Under the pieces are notes generated by a model. It was not told where the DNA came from. It searched no databases and saw nothing but the letters and a program-made list of their open reading frames with translations. Shown here piece after piece: positions 38,752 to 47,649 of a stretch of 64,000 bases of DNA; within the stretch, counting starts at the first letter, position 1; every line of letters starts with the position of its first letter. The stretch covers positions 1 through 64,000 of the forward strand of contig DAISGD010000014.1 of assembly GCA_036823295.1 (NCBI GenBank), given 5' to 3'. The translations under genes and the position numbers were made by a program. Source of the DNA: UBA4742 sp002403895 (GTDB lineage Bacteria; Actinomycetota; Acidimicrobiia; Acidimicrobiales; Acidimicrobilacustridaceae).

Positions 38752-39609
38752 GTGACCGAAGTCCCCGATCATCTCCTGAAGCGCTCCCGCGATCGTCGGG
38801 CCGCGTTGGGTCTCGGTGGCGGAGAAGAAGGGGACGGCGGCGGTACCCCCACGACGAGCGCGGCGTCGCCCGCGGCTGACCCCTCCACCAGCGTCGAGAC
38901 CACGGCCGCGGCCCGGCCGGCGGCAGTCATCCCGGCCGAGTCACCCGCCGCGCCGCCCAAACCGGTACCGCCCTATGTACAGGCCTCATTGCGCCGCAAG
39001 AAGATCCCGCTGTGGGTCATGCCGGTGCTGGCGTTCCTGCCGCTGTGGGCCATCGTCTATGTCAACACGCTGTCGAAGGCGCCCAGCACGACCCCGACCC
39101 AGGCCGAGGCCGGCACCGCGCTGTTTGCCGCCAAGTGCCAGAGCTGCCACCAGGCTGACGGCTCGGGCGGTGCCGGTCGTCCGCTGTATCAGGGCTCGGT
39201 CGTCAAGACGTTCCCCACCATCGCCGAGCAACTGGAGTTCGTGTGGCTGGGGAGCAACGGCACCGGTCCCGCCGGCACGGCCTATGGCGATCCCAACCGC
39301 GAGGGCGGCGTCCACAAGGCCCTGAGCTACAACGGCAACGCCATGCCCACGTTCAAGGGAGCGCTCACCCAGACCGAGCTGCTCGAGGTCGTGCGCCACG
39401 AGCGCGAGGCGTTCGGGGCCGAAAAGATCGATCCCAAGCAGATCGCTCCCGATGGGTCACTGCTATGGCCCAACGGCAAGCCCATGCTGAACGCGGCCGG
39501 TGAGCTGATCGATCCTGACGGCAAGCCGCTGTTCACCACCGAGGGCAAGTTGGCGAACCCGGCGCAGTTCACCAGCGGCGCAACCACGGGGCAGGCAGCG
39601 GGTAGTTGA
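38752..39609 (+). CDS. Membrane-anchored monoheme cytochrome c
   Basis: 285 residues from GTG with GGAGG 7 nt upstream. The N-terminus has PDHLLKRS (5-12), the same short motif found twice in the split cytochrome b C-terminal half, followed by a Thr/Ala/Pro-rich linker. One membrane helix (about 86-107) precedes a cytochrome c domain with CQSCH (129-133) and a likely axial Met in NAMPTFKG. The C-terminus contains repeating DG-type turns (PDGSLLWPNGKPML, DPDGKPLFTTEGK). It is divergent from the bc-like operon and presumably accepts electrons from it. Confidence 0.85.
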   Translation: MTEVPDHLLKRSRDRRAALGLGGGEEGDGGGTPTTSAASPAADPSTSVETTAAARPAAVIPAESPAAPPKPVPPYVQASLRRKKIPLWVMPVLAFLPLWAIVYVNTLSKAPSTTPTQAEAGTALFAAKCQSCHQADGSGGAGRPLYQGSVVKTFPTIAEQLEFVWLGSNGTGPAGTAYGDPNREGGVHKALSYNGNAMPTFKGALTQTELLEVVRHEREAFGAEKIDPKQIAPDGSLLWPNGKPMLNAAGELIDPDGKPLFTTEGKLANPAQFTSGATTGQAAGS

Positions 39610-39632
39610 CCGGGCACCCCTAGGCTCCCCCC

Positions 39633-40898
39633 ATGACTCCTGCGCCCGAACGCCGCGACGTGCTCGTCATCGGCGGGGGACCGGCCGGGGCCGCCACCTC
39701 CTATTGGTTGGCCGAGGCCGGACACGATGTGGTCTTCGTGGAGAAGAAGGTCTTCCCCCGGGTCAAGACCTGCGGCGACGGCCTCACCCCTCGCGCCGTG
39801 CACCAACTCGATGAGATGGGGCTGTCCGAGCCACTGACCCGCTTCCACCGCTACAACGGCCTGCGGGCCATGGCGCACGGGATGTCCCTCGAGCTGGCCT
39901 GGCCCCAACACCCCGTCTTCCCCGACTACGGCTACGTCGTGCGCCGCTGTGACCTCGACACCATGGTGGCGGAGCACGCGGTGAAGGCCGGAGCGACGTT
40001 GCTGCAGGGCACCGAGGCGGTGCGGCCCCTGCTACGCGACGGGCTGGTCACCGGAGCAGTGGTGAAGGACAAGGAGTCCGGCCTCACCCGAGAGATCCGA
40101 GCCCGCTACGTGGTCATCGCCGACGGGGCCAACTCCCGCTTCGGTCGGGCCCTGGGCACCAACCGCAACCGGGGCTATCCCCAGGGCATGGCCATCCGGG
40201 GTTACTTCGCCAGCCCGCTGAGCGACACCCCGTGGATCGAGAGTGCCCTGGACGTGCGCGACCGCAAGGGCAACTCGCTGCCGGGCTACGGCTGGATCTT
40301 CCCGCTGGGCGACGGTGAGATCAACGTCGGCATCGGCCTGCTGTCCACCTTCCAGGATTTCAAGTCGGTGAACACGACCCACATCCTCGAGGAGTTCGTG
40401 GCCACCGCGCCCGAGCACTGGGGCATCTCGGCCGACACGGCCACCTCCGTGCCGACCGGCGGCCGGCTGCCCATGGGCGGCTCAGTCGAACCCAAGGTGG
40501 GTCCCACCTGGATCGTGGTGGGCGACGCGGCCGGCTCGATCAACCCGTTCAACGGAGAAGGCATCGACTACGCCTACGAGACCGGGCAGATGGCTGCCGG
40601 GCTCCTCGACGACGCGCTGCGCTCAGGAGACGGCATGGCGCTGCAGCGATACCCGGCCATGCTGAACGACGAGTACGGCCTCTATTTCAAGGTGGCACGG
40701 TTGTTCGCTCAGGTGATCGGGCAGCCAGCGCTGATGAGTGAGCTCACCCGGGTGGGCATGCACTCACGGACGCTCATGGACTGGGTGCTGCGCATCATGG
40801 CCAACCTGTTGCGGCCCGACGAGCTGGGACCAGCCGAGGCCGTGTACCGCACGGTGGCCCAGCTGGCCAAGGTCATCCCCGAGTCCGCCGCCGCCTAA
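39633..40898 (+). CDS. Geranylgeranyl reductase-family flavoprotein (MenJ-like menaquinone reductase)
   Basis: 421 residues. The N-terminal FAD-binding motif is VIGGGPAGAATSYWLAEAGH, followed by KTCGDGLTPRAV, and the second FAD motif is VVGDAAGSINPFNGEGIDYA. This is the geranylgeranyl reductase family, which hydrogenates isoprenoid chains; mycobacterial MenJ partially saturates the menaquinone side chain. It lies 23 bp after the cytochrome c gene on the same strand and opposite the respiratory operon, which favours a quinone-tail role, but a lipid substrate cannot be excluded. Confidence 0.87.
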   Translation: MTPAPERRDVLVIGGGPAGAATSYWLAEAGHDVVFVEKKVFPRVKTCGDGLTPRAVHQLDEMGLSEPLTRFHRYNGLRAMAHGMSLELAWPQHPVFPDYGYVVRRCDLDTMVAEHAVKAGATLLQGTEAVRPLLRDGLVTGAVVKDKESGLTREIRARYVVIADGANSRFGRALGTNRNRGYPQGMAIRGYFASPLSDTPWIESALDVRDRKGNSLPGYGWIFPLGDGEINVGIGLLSTFQDFKSVNTTHILEEFVATAPEHWGISADTATSVPTGGRLPMGGSVEPKVGPTWIVVGDAAGSINPFNGEGIDYAYETGQMAAGLLDDALRSGDGMALQRYPAMLNDEYGLYFKVARLFAQVIGQPALMSELTRVGMHSRTLMDWVLRIMANLLRPDELGPAEAVYRTVAQLAKVIPESAAA

Positions 40899-40921
40899 CT
40901 CTGGGATTCGGCCCTCATCGG

Positions 40922-42205
40922 TCAGCCTCTTGGGTCCGGGTGGGTGGCGATCGCCTCCGCGGCGGCGCGGGCGGTCCGGATGACGTGGTCGACCACGTCG
41001 TCGTCATGGGCCAGGCCGGGGAACAGCACCTCGTAGGCTCCGGGGGCAAGAGCGATGCCGCGGTCCAGCATCTCGTGAAAGAACCTGGCGTACCGCTGCT
41101 CGTCGGTGCGCTGGGCCGAGGGGTAGTCGGTGGCCACACCCTCGGCGAAGTACAGGCCCACCAGGGTCTCGCACACCGGGACCTGCACCGTGAGCCCGGC
41201 CTCGCCGAGCACGGCGGCCAGCGCCGAAGCGAGGTGAGCAGCGCGACCGGCCAGCGTCTTATAGGCCTCCTCGTCGAGCAACTCGAGCGCGGCCAGGCCG
41301 GCGGCGGTGGCCAACGGGTTCCCGGAGAGGGTACCGGCCTGGTACACGGGACCGAGCGGGGCCAAGACGTCCATGACCTCGGCCCGGCCACCGAAGGCCC
41401 CCACGGGGAGGCCGCCGCCGATCACCTTGCCGAAAGCGGTGAGGTCGGGCCTCACGCCGAACACCTGCTGGGCGCCGCCCCGAGCGAGCCGGAATCCGGT
41501 GATCACCTCGTCGAAGATCAACAACGCACCGACCCGGTCGCACTCGGCTCGGAGTCCCTCCAGGAACCCGGGCACGGGGAGCACCAGCCCCATGTTGGCG
41601 GCCACCGGCTCGACAATGACACAGGCCACCCGCTCGTCGAGCTCGGGGACCACGTTGTAGGCCGCCACCAGCGTGTCGGCCACGGCATTGGCGGGAACGC
41701 CGGCGGACGCGGGCAAACCCAACGACGCCATAGCCGAGCCGCCCTGGACCAGCAAGCCATCGGAATGCCCGTGGTAGTTGCCGGCGAACTTCACGATCCG
41801 GTCCCGACCGGTGAATCCCCGAGCCACCCGGATGGCGGTCATGGTGGCCTCCGTCCCGCTGGAGACCATCCGCACCTTTTCGATCGAGGGCACCCGTTCG
41901 ACGATGGCCTCGGCCAAGAGCACTTCACCCGGGGTGGGAGCGCCGAACGACGTCCCCCCGGTGGCCGCCCGGGTAACGGCCTCAATCAAGACCGGGTGGG
42001 CGTGACCCAAGATGATGGCGCCATAGGACTGCACCAGGTCGGTGAAGCGCCGGCCCTCGACGTCCCAGACGTACGGCCCTTCGGCCCGGGCCACGAAATA
42101 GGGCACGCCCCCGACAGAGCGGAACGCCCGGACCGGCGAGTTGACGCCACCGGGGATCACCCGCTGACCGCGAGCGAACAACCCCTCGTTGGTGAGGTCG
42201 CTCAC
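40922..42205 (-). CDS. hemL: Glutamate-1-semialdehyde 2,1-aminomutase
   Basis: 427 residues from a GTG that overlaps the hemB stop by 4 bp. A PLP-dependent class III aminotransferase that makes 5-aminolevulinate from glutamate-1-semialdehyde. The N-terminus reads RGQRVIPGGVNSPVRAF. LLIFDEVITGFRLARGGAQ contains the PLP-facing Asp, and the Schiff-base lysine is in TAFGKVIGGGLPVGAFGG. Full length, with no anomalies. It forms an operon with hemB. Confidence 0.96.
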   Translation of the reverse strand: MSDLTNEGLFARGQRVIPGGVNSPVRAFRSVGGVPYFVARAEGPYVWDVEGRRFTDLVQSYGAIILGHAHPVLIEAVTRAATGGTSFGAPTPGEVLLAEAIVERVPSIEKVRMVSSGTEATMTAIRVARGFTGRDRIVKFAGNYHGHSDGLLVQGGSAMASLGLPASAGVPANAVADTLVAAYNVVPELDERVACVIVEPVAANMGLVLPVPGFLEGLRAECDRVGALLIFDEVITGFRLARGGAQQVFGVRPDLTAFGKVIGGGLPVGAFGGRAEVMDVLAPLGPVYQAGTLSGNPLATAAGLAALELLDEEAYKTLAGRAAHLASALAAVLGEAGLTVQVPVCETLVGLYFAEGVATDYPSAQRTDEQRYARFFHEMLDRGIALAPGAYEVLFPGLAHDDDVVDHVIRTARAAAEAIATHPDPRG

Positions 42206-43185
42206 GAACCGAGCACCTCAGCCAGGTTGCGGGCGAAATAGGTGAGGATCAGATCGGCACCAGCCCGCTTGATGGCGGTGATCTGCTCGAGGGCCACAGC
42301 GGGACCGTCGATCCACCCCCGCTCGGCCGCGGCCTGGACCATGGCGTACTCACCAGACACGTGGTACGCCGCCAGCGGGATGTCCAGCTCGGCGCGCGCC
42401 CGGGTGAGGATGTCGAGATAGGGCAGCGCCGGCTTGACCATGATCAGATCGGCGCCTTCCCCCACGTCGAGCCGGATCTCCTCCATGGCCTCACGGGCGT
42501 TGCGCACGTCCTGCTGGTAGCCCCGGCGGTCACCGCCGCCGGCGATGGTGACGTCGACCGCGTCGCGGAACGGACCGTAGAGCGCCGAGGCGTACTTGGC
42601 GGCATAGGCCAGGATCGCCACCTGGTCGAACCCTCCATCATCGAGGGCCTCGCGGATGGCCAACACCTGGCCGTCCATCATCCCGCTCGGCGCGGTGATG
42701 TCAGCACCGGCGTTCGCCTGGGCCACCGCGGCCCGGGCGTAGAGGTCGAGGGTGGCGTCGTTGTCGACGTCGCCGTGGTCGTCGAGCACGCCACAGTGGC
42801 CGTGGTCGGTGTATTCGTCGACACACAGATCAGCAATGAGCACGAGGTCGTCACCGACCTCGTCGCGCAGGTCGCGCAGCGCCACCTGGACGATGCCCTC
42901 GGGATCCCATGCGCCCGAGCCGTCGGCGTCCTTGGTGGCCGGAACGCCGAACAGGATCACGCCGGGGACACCCAGGGCGGCCAGCTCGGCCACCTCCTTG
43001 CGCAGCGATTCCCGGGTGTGTTGCACGACGCCGGGGAGCGACGCTATGGGCTGGGGTTCGGTGATCCCCTCCCGCACGAACAAGGGGGCGATCAGGTCGT
43101 CGGTGGTCAACCGGGTCTCGGCCACGATCCGCCGCAGGGCGGGCGTGCGACGCAGCCGCCGGAGTCGTCGTTGGGGAAAGCTCAC
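42202..43185 (-). CDS. hemB: Porphobilinogen synthase (delta-aminolevulinate dehydratase)
   Basis: 327 residues. It condenses two 5-aminolevulinate molecules to porphobilinogen. Both active-site lysines are visible, in LAYAAKYASALYGPFRDA and IMVKPALPYLD. The metal region reads LCVDEYTDHGHCG, with Asp/Glu positions replacing the cysteine triad of zinc enzymes, so a magnesium-type enzyme is expected. It overlaps hemL at the 3' end (GTGA). Confidence 0.96.
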   Translation of the reverse strand: MSFPQRRLRRLRRTPALRRIVAETRLTTDDLIAPLFVREGITEPQPIASLPGVVQHTRESLRKEVAELAALGVPGVILFGVPATKDADGSGAWDPEGIVQVALRDLRDEVGDDLVLIADLCVDEYTDHGHCGVLDDHGDVDNDATLDLYARAAVAQANAGADITAPSGMMDGQVLAIREALDDGGFDQVAILAYAAKYASALYGPFRDAVDVTIAGGGDRRGYQQDVRNAREAMEEIRLDVGEGADLIMVKPALPYLDILTRARAELDIPLAAYHVSGEYAMVQAAAERGWIDGPAVALEQITAIKRAGADLILTYFARNLAEVLGS

Positions 43186-43244
43186 GCTGCCAGCCTACGG
43201 GTCATCGAGCCTCTCGGTTCTGGCCGCGCCGCCCGACCACCGGG

Positions 43245-43319
43245 TCAGTTGGCTGGGCGCATGCCGGGACTGCCGAGGATGAGGCCGTCGAAGTCGAACA
43301 CCAGGGCATCGATCGTCAT
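43245..43319 (-). pseudogene. Remnant of a HAD-hydrolase gene (first ~24 codons)
   Basis: A 24-codon reading from ATG at 43319 encodes MTIDALVFDFDGLILGS, the N-terminal motif I of beta-phosphoglucomutase-like HAD hydrolases (normally VFDFDGLILDTE), and stops at 43245-43247. An AAGGA site lies 8 nt upstream of the ATG. The remainder of the gene is missing and hemB follows. It lies between hemB and cobA-hemD. It could be a decayed gene or a translated mini-ORF; decay is more likely. Confidence 0.6.
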
Positions 43320-43385
43320 CGACCTGATCCTTCCCCAGTCGGTCCGGCCGGCCAAACGCGTTCAACCGTCGGGGCGGGTGTCAGG

Positions 43386-44840
43386 TCAGGAGAAGAAGAT
43401 GGTGAGGGCTTCGAGCAAGCCGGGGACGGTGTGCGCGTCGGCCTCGACGTCCACGACGAGCCCGTGGCGACGCGCCGTGTCGGAGGTGATCGGTCCGATC
43501 GAGGCCACCACCGGGGGGACGGCGTCCGCCCCCACCGCCTCGATGAAGCGATCCACCGTGGACGAGGAGGTGAACGTGATGGCGTCGGCCCCGGCGACGG
43601 CGGCGCGCCCTTCTGGCGTCACCGGCACCGCCACCGTCCGGTACGCCTCGACCACGTCGACGCCCCACCCCGCGGCCCGTAGCCCGTCGGGAAGGACATC
43701 ACGAGCGACGGCGGCACGGGCCAGCAGCACTCGGCCGCCCCCGCTCGGCGGGGCGGGGAATGCCTCCAGCAACCGTTCGGCCACGAAACGGTCGGGGACG
43801 AGGTCGGCCTGGATGTTGGCCGAGGCCAAGACGTCAGCCGTGCCGGGGCCTATGGCCGCCACCCGCACCCCGGCCAGGTCCCGGGCGTCGCGCAATGAGT
43901 CCATGAACCGGCGCGCCCCGTTGGCCGACGTCACCACCAGCCAGTCGTAGCTCGACAGCCGATCGACGGCCGCGGCCAGGGCGCTCCCGCCGTCAGCAGG
44001 CCCGGCCACCTCGATGACCGGAAACTCGACGGGCTCGGCACCGAGCCGACGGAGCTGGGCGACCAGCTCCGAGGCCTGGGCCCGAGCCCGGGTGACCACC
44101 ACCCGCTTCCCGAACAGCGGGCGGGACTCGAACCAGCGGAGGTCGAGGCCCGCCACCCGACCGATCACGATCGTGGCGGGTGCCGCCAGCTCGTGGTCGC
44201 CCAGGGTGGCCAGGGTGGCCCGAACGGTGTGCTGCTCGGGACGCGTGCCCCACCGGATGGCCGCCGCCGGCGTTTCCGGATCGAGGCCGCCGTCGAGCAG
44301 GCGGCGCGCGATTTTGGGAAACCGACCCACCCCCATCAAGATCACGATGGTGCCACCCAGGCGGGCGACCGCATCCCAATCGAGCTCACCGCCCTTGGCC
44401 GGGTCCTCGTGGCCGGTGACAACGGTGAACGACGTCGACGAGTGGCGCATGGTGACGGGGATCCCGGCATAGGCGGGCACCGCGATGGCCGAGGAGATAC
44501 CCGGGATGACCTCGAACGGGACGCCCGCCTCGAGCAACGCCGCCGCCTCCTCACCGCCGCGGGCGAACACGAACGGATCGCCGCCCTTGAGCCGGACCAC
44601 TTCCCGCCCGGCGCGGCCCTCGGCCACCAACAACCGGTCGATCTCGTCCTGGGGCATGGTGGCGTGACCGGGAGACTTGCCCACGTTGATGCGCTCAGCC
44701 GACGGTGGCGCCAGATCCAACAGGCTGGCCACCGACAGCCGGTCGTAGACGACGACATCGGCGTGACCAAGCACCTCGGCTCCACGCACGGTGAGCAGTC
44801 CGGGATCACCGGGGCCAGCACCCACCAGATAGACAGTCAC
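43386..44840 (-). CDS. cobA-hemD: Fused uroporphyrinogen-III C-methyltransferase / uroporphyrinogen-III synthase
   Basis: About 484 residues. The N-terminal domain (1-240) is CobA/SUMT: VYLVGAGPGDPGLLT, VRLKGGDPFVFARGGEE and the VTGHE block. The C-terminal domain (about 245-484) is HemD-like: LFGKRVVVTRARAQ, WLVVTSANGARRF, and ITFTSSSTVDRFIEA. The fusion both closes the tetrapyrrole ring to uroporphyrinogen III and methylates it towards siroheme/cobalamin. The GTG at 44840 gives the canonical start MTVYLVG; an ATG at 44873 would overlap the divergent tetR gene. hemA and hemC are not in the window. Confidence 0.93.
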   Translation of the reverse strand: MTVYLVGAGPGDPGLLTVRGAEVLGHADVVVYDRLSVASLLDLAPPSAERINVGKSPGHATMPQDEIDRLLVAEGRAGREVVRLKGGDPFVFARGGEEAAALLEAGVPFEVIPGISSAIAVPAYAGIPVTMRHSSTSFTVVTGHEDPAKGGELDWDAVARLGGTIVILMGVGRFPKIARRLLDGGLDPETPAAAIRWGTRPEQHTVRATLATLGDHELAAPATIVIGRVAGLDLRWFESRPLFGKRVVVTRARAQASELVAQLRRLGAEPVEFPVIEVAGPADGGSALAAAVDRLSSYDWLVVTSANGARRFMDSLRDARDLAGVRVAAIGPGTADVLASANIQADLVPDRFVAERLLEAFPAPPSGGGRVLLARAAVARDVLPDGLRAAGWGVDVVEAYRTVAVPVTPEGRAAVAGADAITFTSSSTVDRFIEAVGADAVPPVVASIGPITSDTARRHGLVVDVEADAHTVPGLLEALTIFFS

Positions 44841-44865
44841 GATTTCCACACTAAGTGACGCCGCG

Positions 44866-45492
44866 GTGGCCATCGAATGGCAAGATGCTCAGGTGGCAGT
44901 CGCCAACGCCGAACCGCGCAGTGCTCGCAGCGAACGAACCCGCGCGGTCATCGCCGACGCGTTGTTGAGCCTCCTGGAGGAGGGCGAGCTCCAACCGACT
45001 GCCACTCGGATAGCCGAACGGGCCGGGATCTCGCTGCGACTCATCTATCACCACTTCGGCGATCTCGAGGCGCTGTTCCGCGAAACCACCGAACGCGAGC
45101 TCGCCCGTTTGCTGGCCCGAGTTGTTCCCGTGCCCTGCGATCTCCCCCTGCCTGAGCGTATCGACGCCTTCGTCGACCAACGCAGCCGGCTGCTGGAATG
45201 GCTCACCCCGGTACGGCGGGCGGCCATCCTGCAGGAGCCGTTCTCACCCGCTCTGCGCGACGCCCGCGCGGCCATGAACGCGATGGCCGAGGCGGAGCTA
45301 GCTCGACTGTTCGCGCCGGAACTGGCCGCCGTGGACCCGAACCGCCGGGCCGCGGTCATCGATGCGTTGGCCCTCGCCACCGGCTGGAACGCCTGGGATG
45401 CCCTGCGCAGCTCTGATCGGTCCGAGGACCGCGCTCGCGCCGCCATCAACCTCATCGTCAGCCAGTTGTTGACCACGACCCCGAGCGAGTGA
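44866..45492 (+). CDS. TetR-family transcriptional regulator
   Basis: 208 residues. The N-terminal helix-turn-helix is typical: TRAVIADALLSLLEEG, TATRIAERAGISLRLIYHHF, then GDLEALFRE. The C-terminal ligand domain is all-helical and Ala-rich without a recognisable ligand signature. GTG at 44866 is used; a GTG at 44893 is an alternative that would leave a larger gap to cobA-hemD. The gene is divergent from cobA-hemD, which might be its target. Confidence 0.85.
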   Translation: MAIEWQDAQVAVANAEPRSARSERTRAVIADALLSLLEEGELQPTATRIAERAGISLRLIYHHFGDLEALFRETTERELARLLARVVPVPCDLPLPERIDAFVDQRSRLLEWLTPVRRAAILQEPFSPALRDARAAMNAMAEAELARLFAPELAAVDPNRRAAVIDALALATGWNAWDALRSSDRSEDRARAAINLIVSQLLTTTPSE

Positions 45493-45522
45493 AAACCATG
45501 GTCAGCCGAATGGAGGGGAGGC

Positions 45523-45543
45523 GGCCTGCAAGGGCCGCAGGCC
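45523..45543. terminator. Hairpin between convergent genes
   Basis: GGCCTGC (45523-45529) and GCAGGCC (45537-45543) form a 7-bp stem with a 7-nt loop between the ends of the tetR and dehydrogenase-like genes. An alternative stem GCGGCC/GGCCGC overlaps it. There is no T-run. The convergent position suggests a bidirectional terminator. Confidence 0.4.
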
Positions 45544-45600
45544 CCGCCCTGCTGGCGTGCCACACCCTGGCCCGAGATGGCCGGGAGAACGAGCCCGCGC

Positions 45601-46611
45601 TCACGCCAGCGGCCGGCCGAACGGCAGCGCATCTCGCCAACTCCGCAAGTAGGTCTCGGCCCGATAGCAGGCGGCCAGGAGAGGGCCGTCCTCATGATCC
45701 AGCACCTCAGTCAGCGTCGCGGCGATATCGGCAGCCGCCACCGCGGCCGGGTCGCCACCGCCCGGCGAAGGCCAGCCGGCGAACAACGACCCCGCGGTAC
45801 TGATGAAATCGGGCACCACCACGCGTCCGGCCCGGCGCAAGACGGCCAGCCCCTTGGCGGTGACGGGGACCGGGCCACCGGGAACGACGACGGTGGCCGA
45901 AACCCCACCGGCCACCTGGTCGTCGACGATGCCTGGCTTGGATCCCACCACCAGCACATCAGTGGCTACGGCGAAGATGGCCCACGGCTTACCGGGCTGG
46001 GGGTCCACCACCGTGACCAGCTCCGCGCCGTGGTCGTTCCATGCCGCCTCCAGGGCTGCGGGGTCGAACCCGTCGGGGGACACCGCGGTGCCTACCGCGG
46101 TAGCTAGGGCCACCACCCGACCGCCCCGCTCGAGAACGGCGCGGGCCAGCGCCGGACCGGCTCCGTCGAACCCCTCGATAGCCACCGCCCGACCGTCGAG
46201 ACCGCCGGAGGCCACCTCGGCCGCCACCGCGATGCCCAACCCGGTCAGCTCGGATTCCATGTCCCAGTACCCCACGGGCCGGGGGTCGACGGCGCGCAGT
46301 GCCCCGAGCTCGTCGGGGGCGACCCCCTTACCGGCCTGGAGCAGAACCCGACCCTCGCGCACCCTGGGTTCCACCTCGGTGACATAGGCCTCGATCGCGT
46401 CCGCTCGGCCGTCGGGCGCGGTATTGATCCCCGACGAGACCCCGCCGACCTGACGCTCGAACGAGGCGAAGCGGTAGGTCAACGACCGGGCCAGCAGGGT
46501 GGCTCCGTCGACCAGGATCTTCGGTGCGGCGCGAACGATCCCGGCGCCCGGCGCCCCGTCGAGGTCGGCCACGATGAACGCGTCAGTCGACGCCAGCTTC
46601 TCGATGGTCAC
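45601..46611 (-). CDS. Glu/Leu/Phe/Val dehydrogenase-like protein lacking the catalytic lysines
   Basis: About 336 residues from a GTG at 46611. The C-terminal half is a Rossmann domain of the amino-acid dehydrogenase type (VAIEGFDGAGPALARAVLE, then VVPDFISTAGSLFAG). The N-terminal half aligns with the substrate domain, but the family motif GG[SAG]K reads GGVSSGI (56-62), so Ser59 replaces the catalytic Lys. The upstream TYK motif reads TYR (45-47). It may be a non-catalytic or altered-reaction paralogue. It converges with the tetR gene and diverges from the metal transporter. Confidence 0.75.
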   Translation of the reverse strand: MTIEKLASTDAFIVADLDGAPGAGIVRAAPKILVDGATLLARSLTYRFASFERQVGGVSSGINTAPDGRADAIEAYVTEVEPRVREGRVLLQAGKGVAPDELGALRAVDPRPVGYWDMESELTGLGIAVAAEVASGGLDGRAVAIEGFDGAGPALARAVLERGGRVVALATAVGTAVSPDGFDPAALEAAWNDHGAELVTVVDPQPGKPWAIFAVATDVLVVGSKPGIVDDQVAGGVSATVVVPGGPVPVTAKGLAVLRRAGRVVVPDFISTAGSLFAGWPSPGGGDPAAVAAADIAATLTEVLDHEDGPLLAACYRAETYLRSWRDALPFGRPLA

Positions 46612-46669
46612 CGCGGCATTGTGGCACCGGCCCGACCCCATCAGCGGCTCGCTGGACTAAAACCCCCTC

Positions 46670-47629
46670 ATGTCCTCCGGCGGCAGCAAGAAGGCGGTAT
46701 TCGCCGCACTCGTAGCCAACCTGGGCATCGCCGTGACCAAGTTCGTGGGCTTCGCCTTCACCCGCTCGTCGTCGATGCTGGCCGAAGGCGTCCACTCGCT
46801 GACCGACACCGGCAACCAGTTCCTGTTGCTGTTCGGCGACCGCCGCTCTCGTCGGGACCCGACCCCGGCCCACCCGTTCGGCTACGGCCGCGAGCGCTAC
46901 TTCTGGGCGTTCGTGGTCTCCATCGTGTTGTTCGCCCTGGGCTCGGTGTTCGCCTTGTTCGAAGGGGTGGAGAAGCTGCTCCACCCCCATCCGATCGACT
47001 CGCCCGGGTGGGCCATCGCCATTCTTCTCGCCGCCATGGTCATGGAGGGCTTCTCGTTTCGCACCGCGGTCCGGGAAGCCAAGCCCATTCCGGCAGGGGC
47101 CGGTTGGCTGCAGTTCATCCGTCGGTCGAAAGCCCCCGAGCTCCCCGTCCTGTTGCTCGAAGACTCCGGCGCTCTCATCGGCCTGGTGATCGCCCTGGTC
47201 GCGGTGAGCCTCTCGGCCATCACCGGCTCGGGCCGGTGGGACGGCGTCGGGTCGACGCTCATCGGGCTCCTGCTCGGCGTCATCGCCTGCATCCTGGCCA
47301 CCGAGATGAAGAGCCTGCTCATCGGGGAGTCCGCCAGTGAAGCCGACCAGGAGGCCATCACCGCCACCATCCGCTCCGCCCCGTCGGTGATCGAGCTCAT
47401 CCATGTGCGCACCCTGCACCTGGGGCCCGACGAGCTGCTGGTGGCGGCCAAAATCGATTTCGAAGCGGCCCTGAGCCTTGCTGAGTTGGCCGTCGCCATC
47501 GACGAGGTCGAGGTCCGCATCCGGGCCGCGGTGCCTTCCGCCCAGGTCATCTACCTCGAACCGGATGTCGCCCGGCCGACGGAGCCGCCCGGGGCAGCGC
47601 CCGACACCGGTGGTCCGGAACCACACTGA
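46670..47629 (+). CDS. Cation diffusion facilitator (CDF) metal exporter
   Basis: 319 residues. The metal-site motifs SMLAEGVHSLTDTGNQ in helix 2 and LLLEDSGALIGLVIA in helix 5 are characteristic of CDF proteins, which export Zn, Mn, Fe or Co in exchange for protons. Six membrane helices and a C-terminal cytoplasmic domain (AITATIRSAPSVIELIHVRT) are present. There is no His-rich loop to suggest zinc. An XRE regulator gene starts 20 bp downstream on the same strand. Confidence 0.92.
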   Translation: MSSGGSKKAVFAALVANLGIAVTKFVGFAFTRSSSMLAEGVHSLTDTGNQFLLLFGDRRSRRDPTPAHPFGYGRERYFWAFVVSIVLFALGSVFALFEGVEKLLHPHPIDSPGWAIAILLAAMVMEGFSFRTAVREAKPIPAGAGWLQFIRRSKAPELPVLLLEDSGALIGLVIALVAVSLSAITGSGRWDGVGSTLIGLLLGVIACILATEMKSLLIGESASEADQEAITATIRSAPSVIELIHVRTLHLGPDELLVAAKIDFEAALSLAELAVAIDEVEVRIRAAVPSAQVIYLEPDVARPTEPPGAAPDTGGPEPH

Positions 47630-47649
47630 CCAGGCGGTACCGTTCGGCC

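Noticed and set aside
44841..44873. Upstream ATG start (44873) for cobA-hemD
   Set aside because: It would overlap the start of the divergent tetR gene and add residues not found in the family; GTG at 44840 gives the canonical MTVYLVG start.
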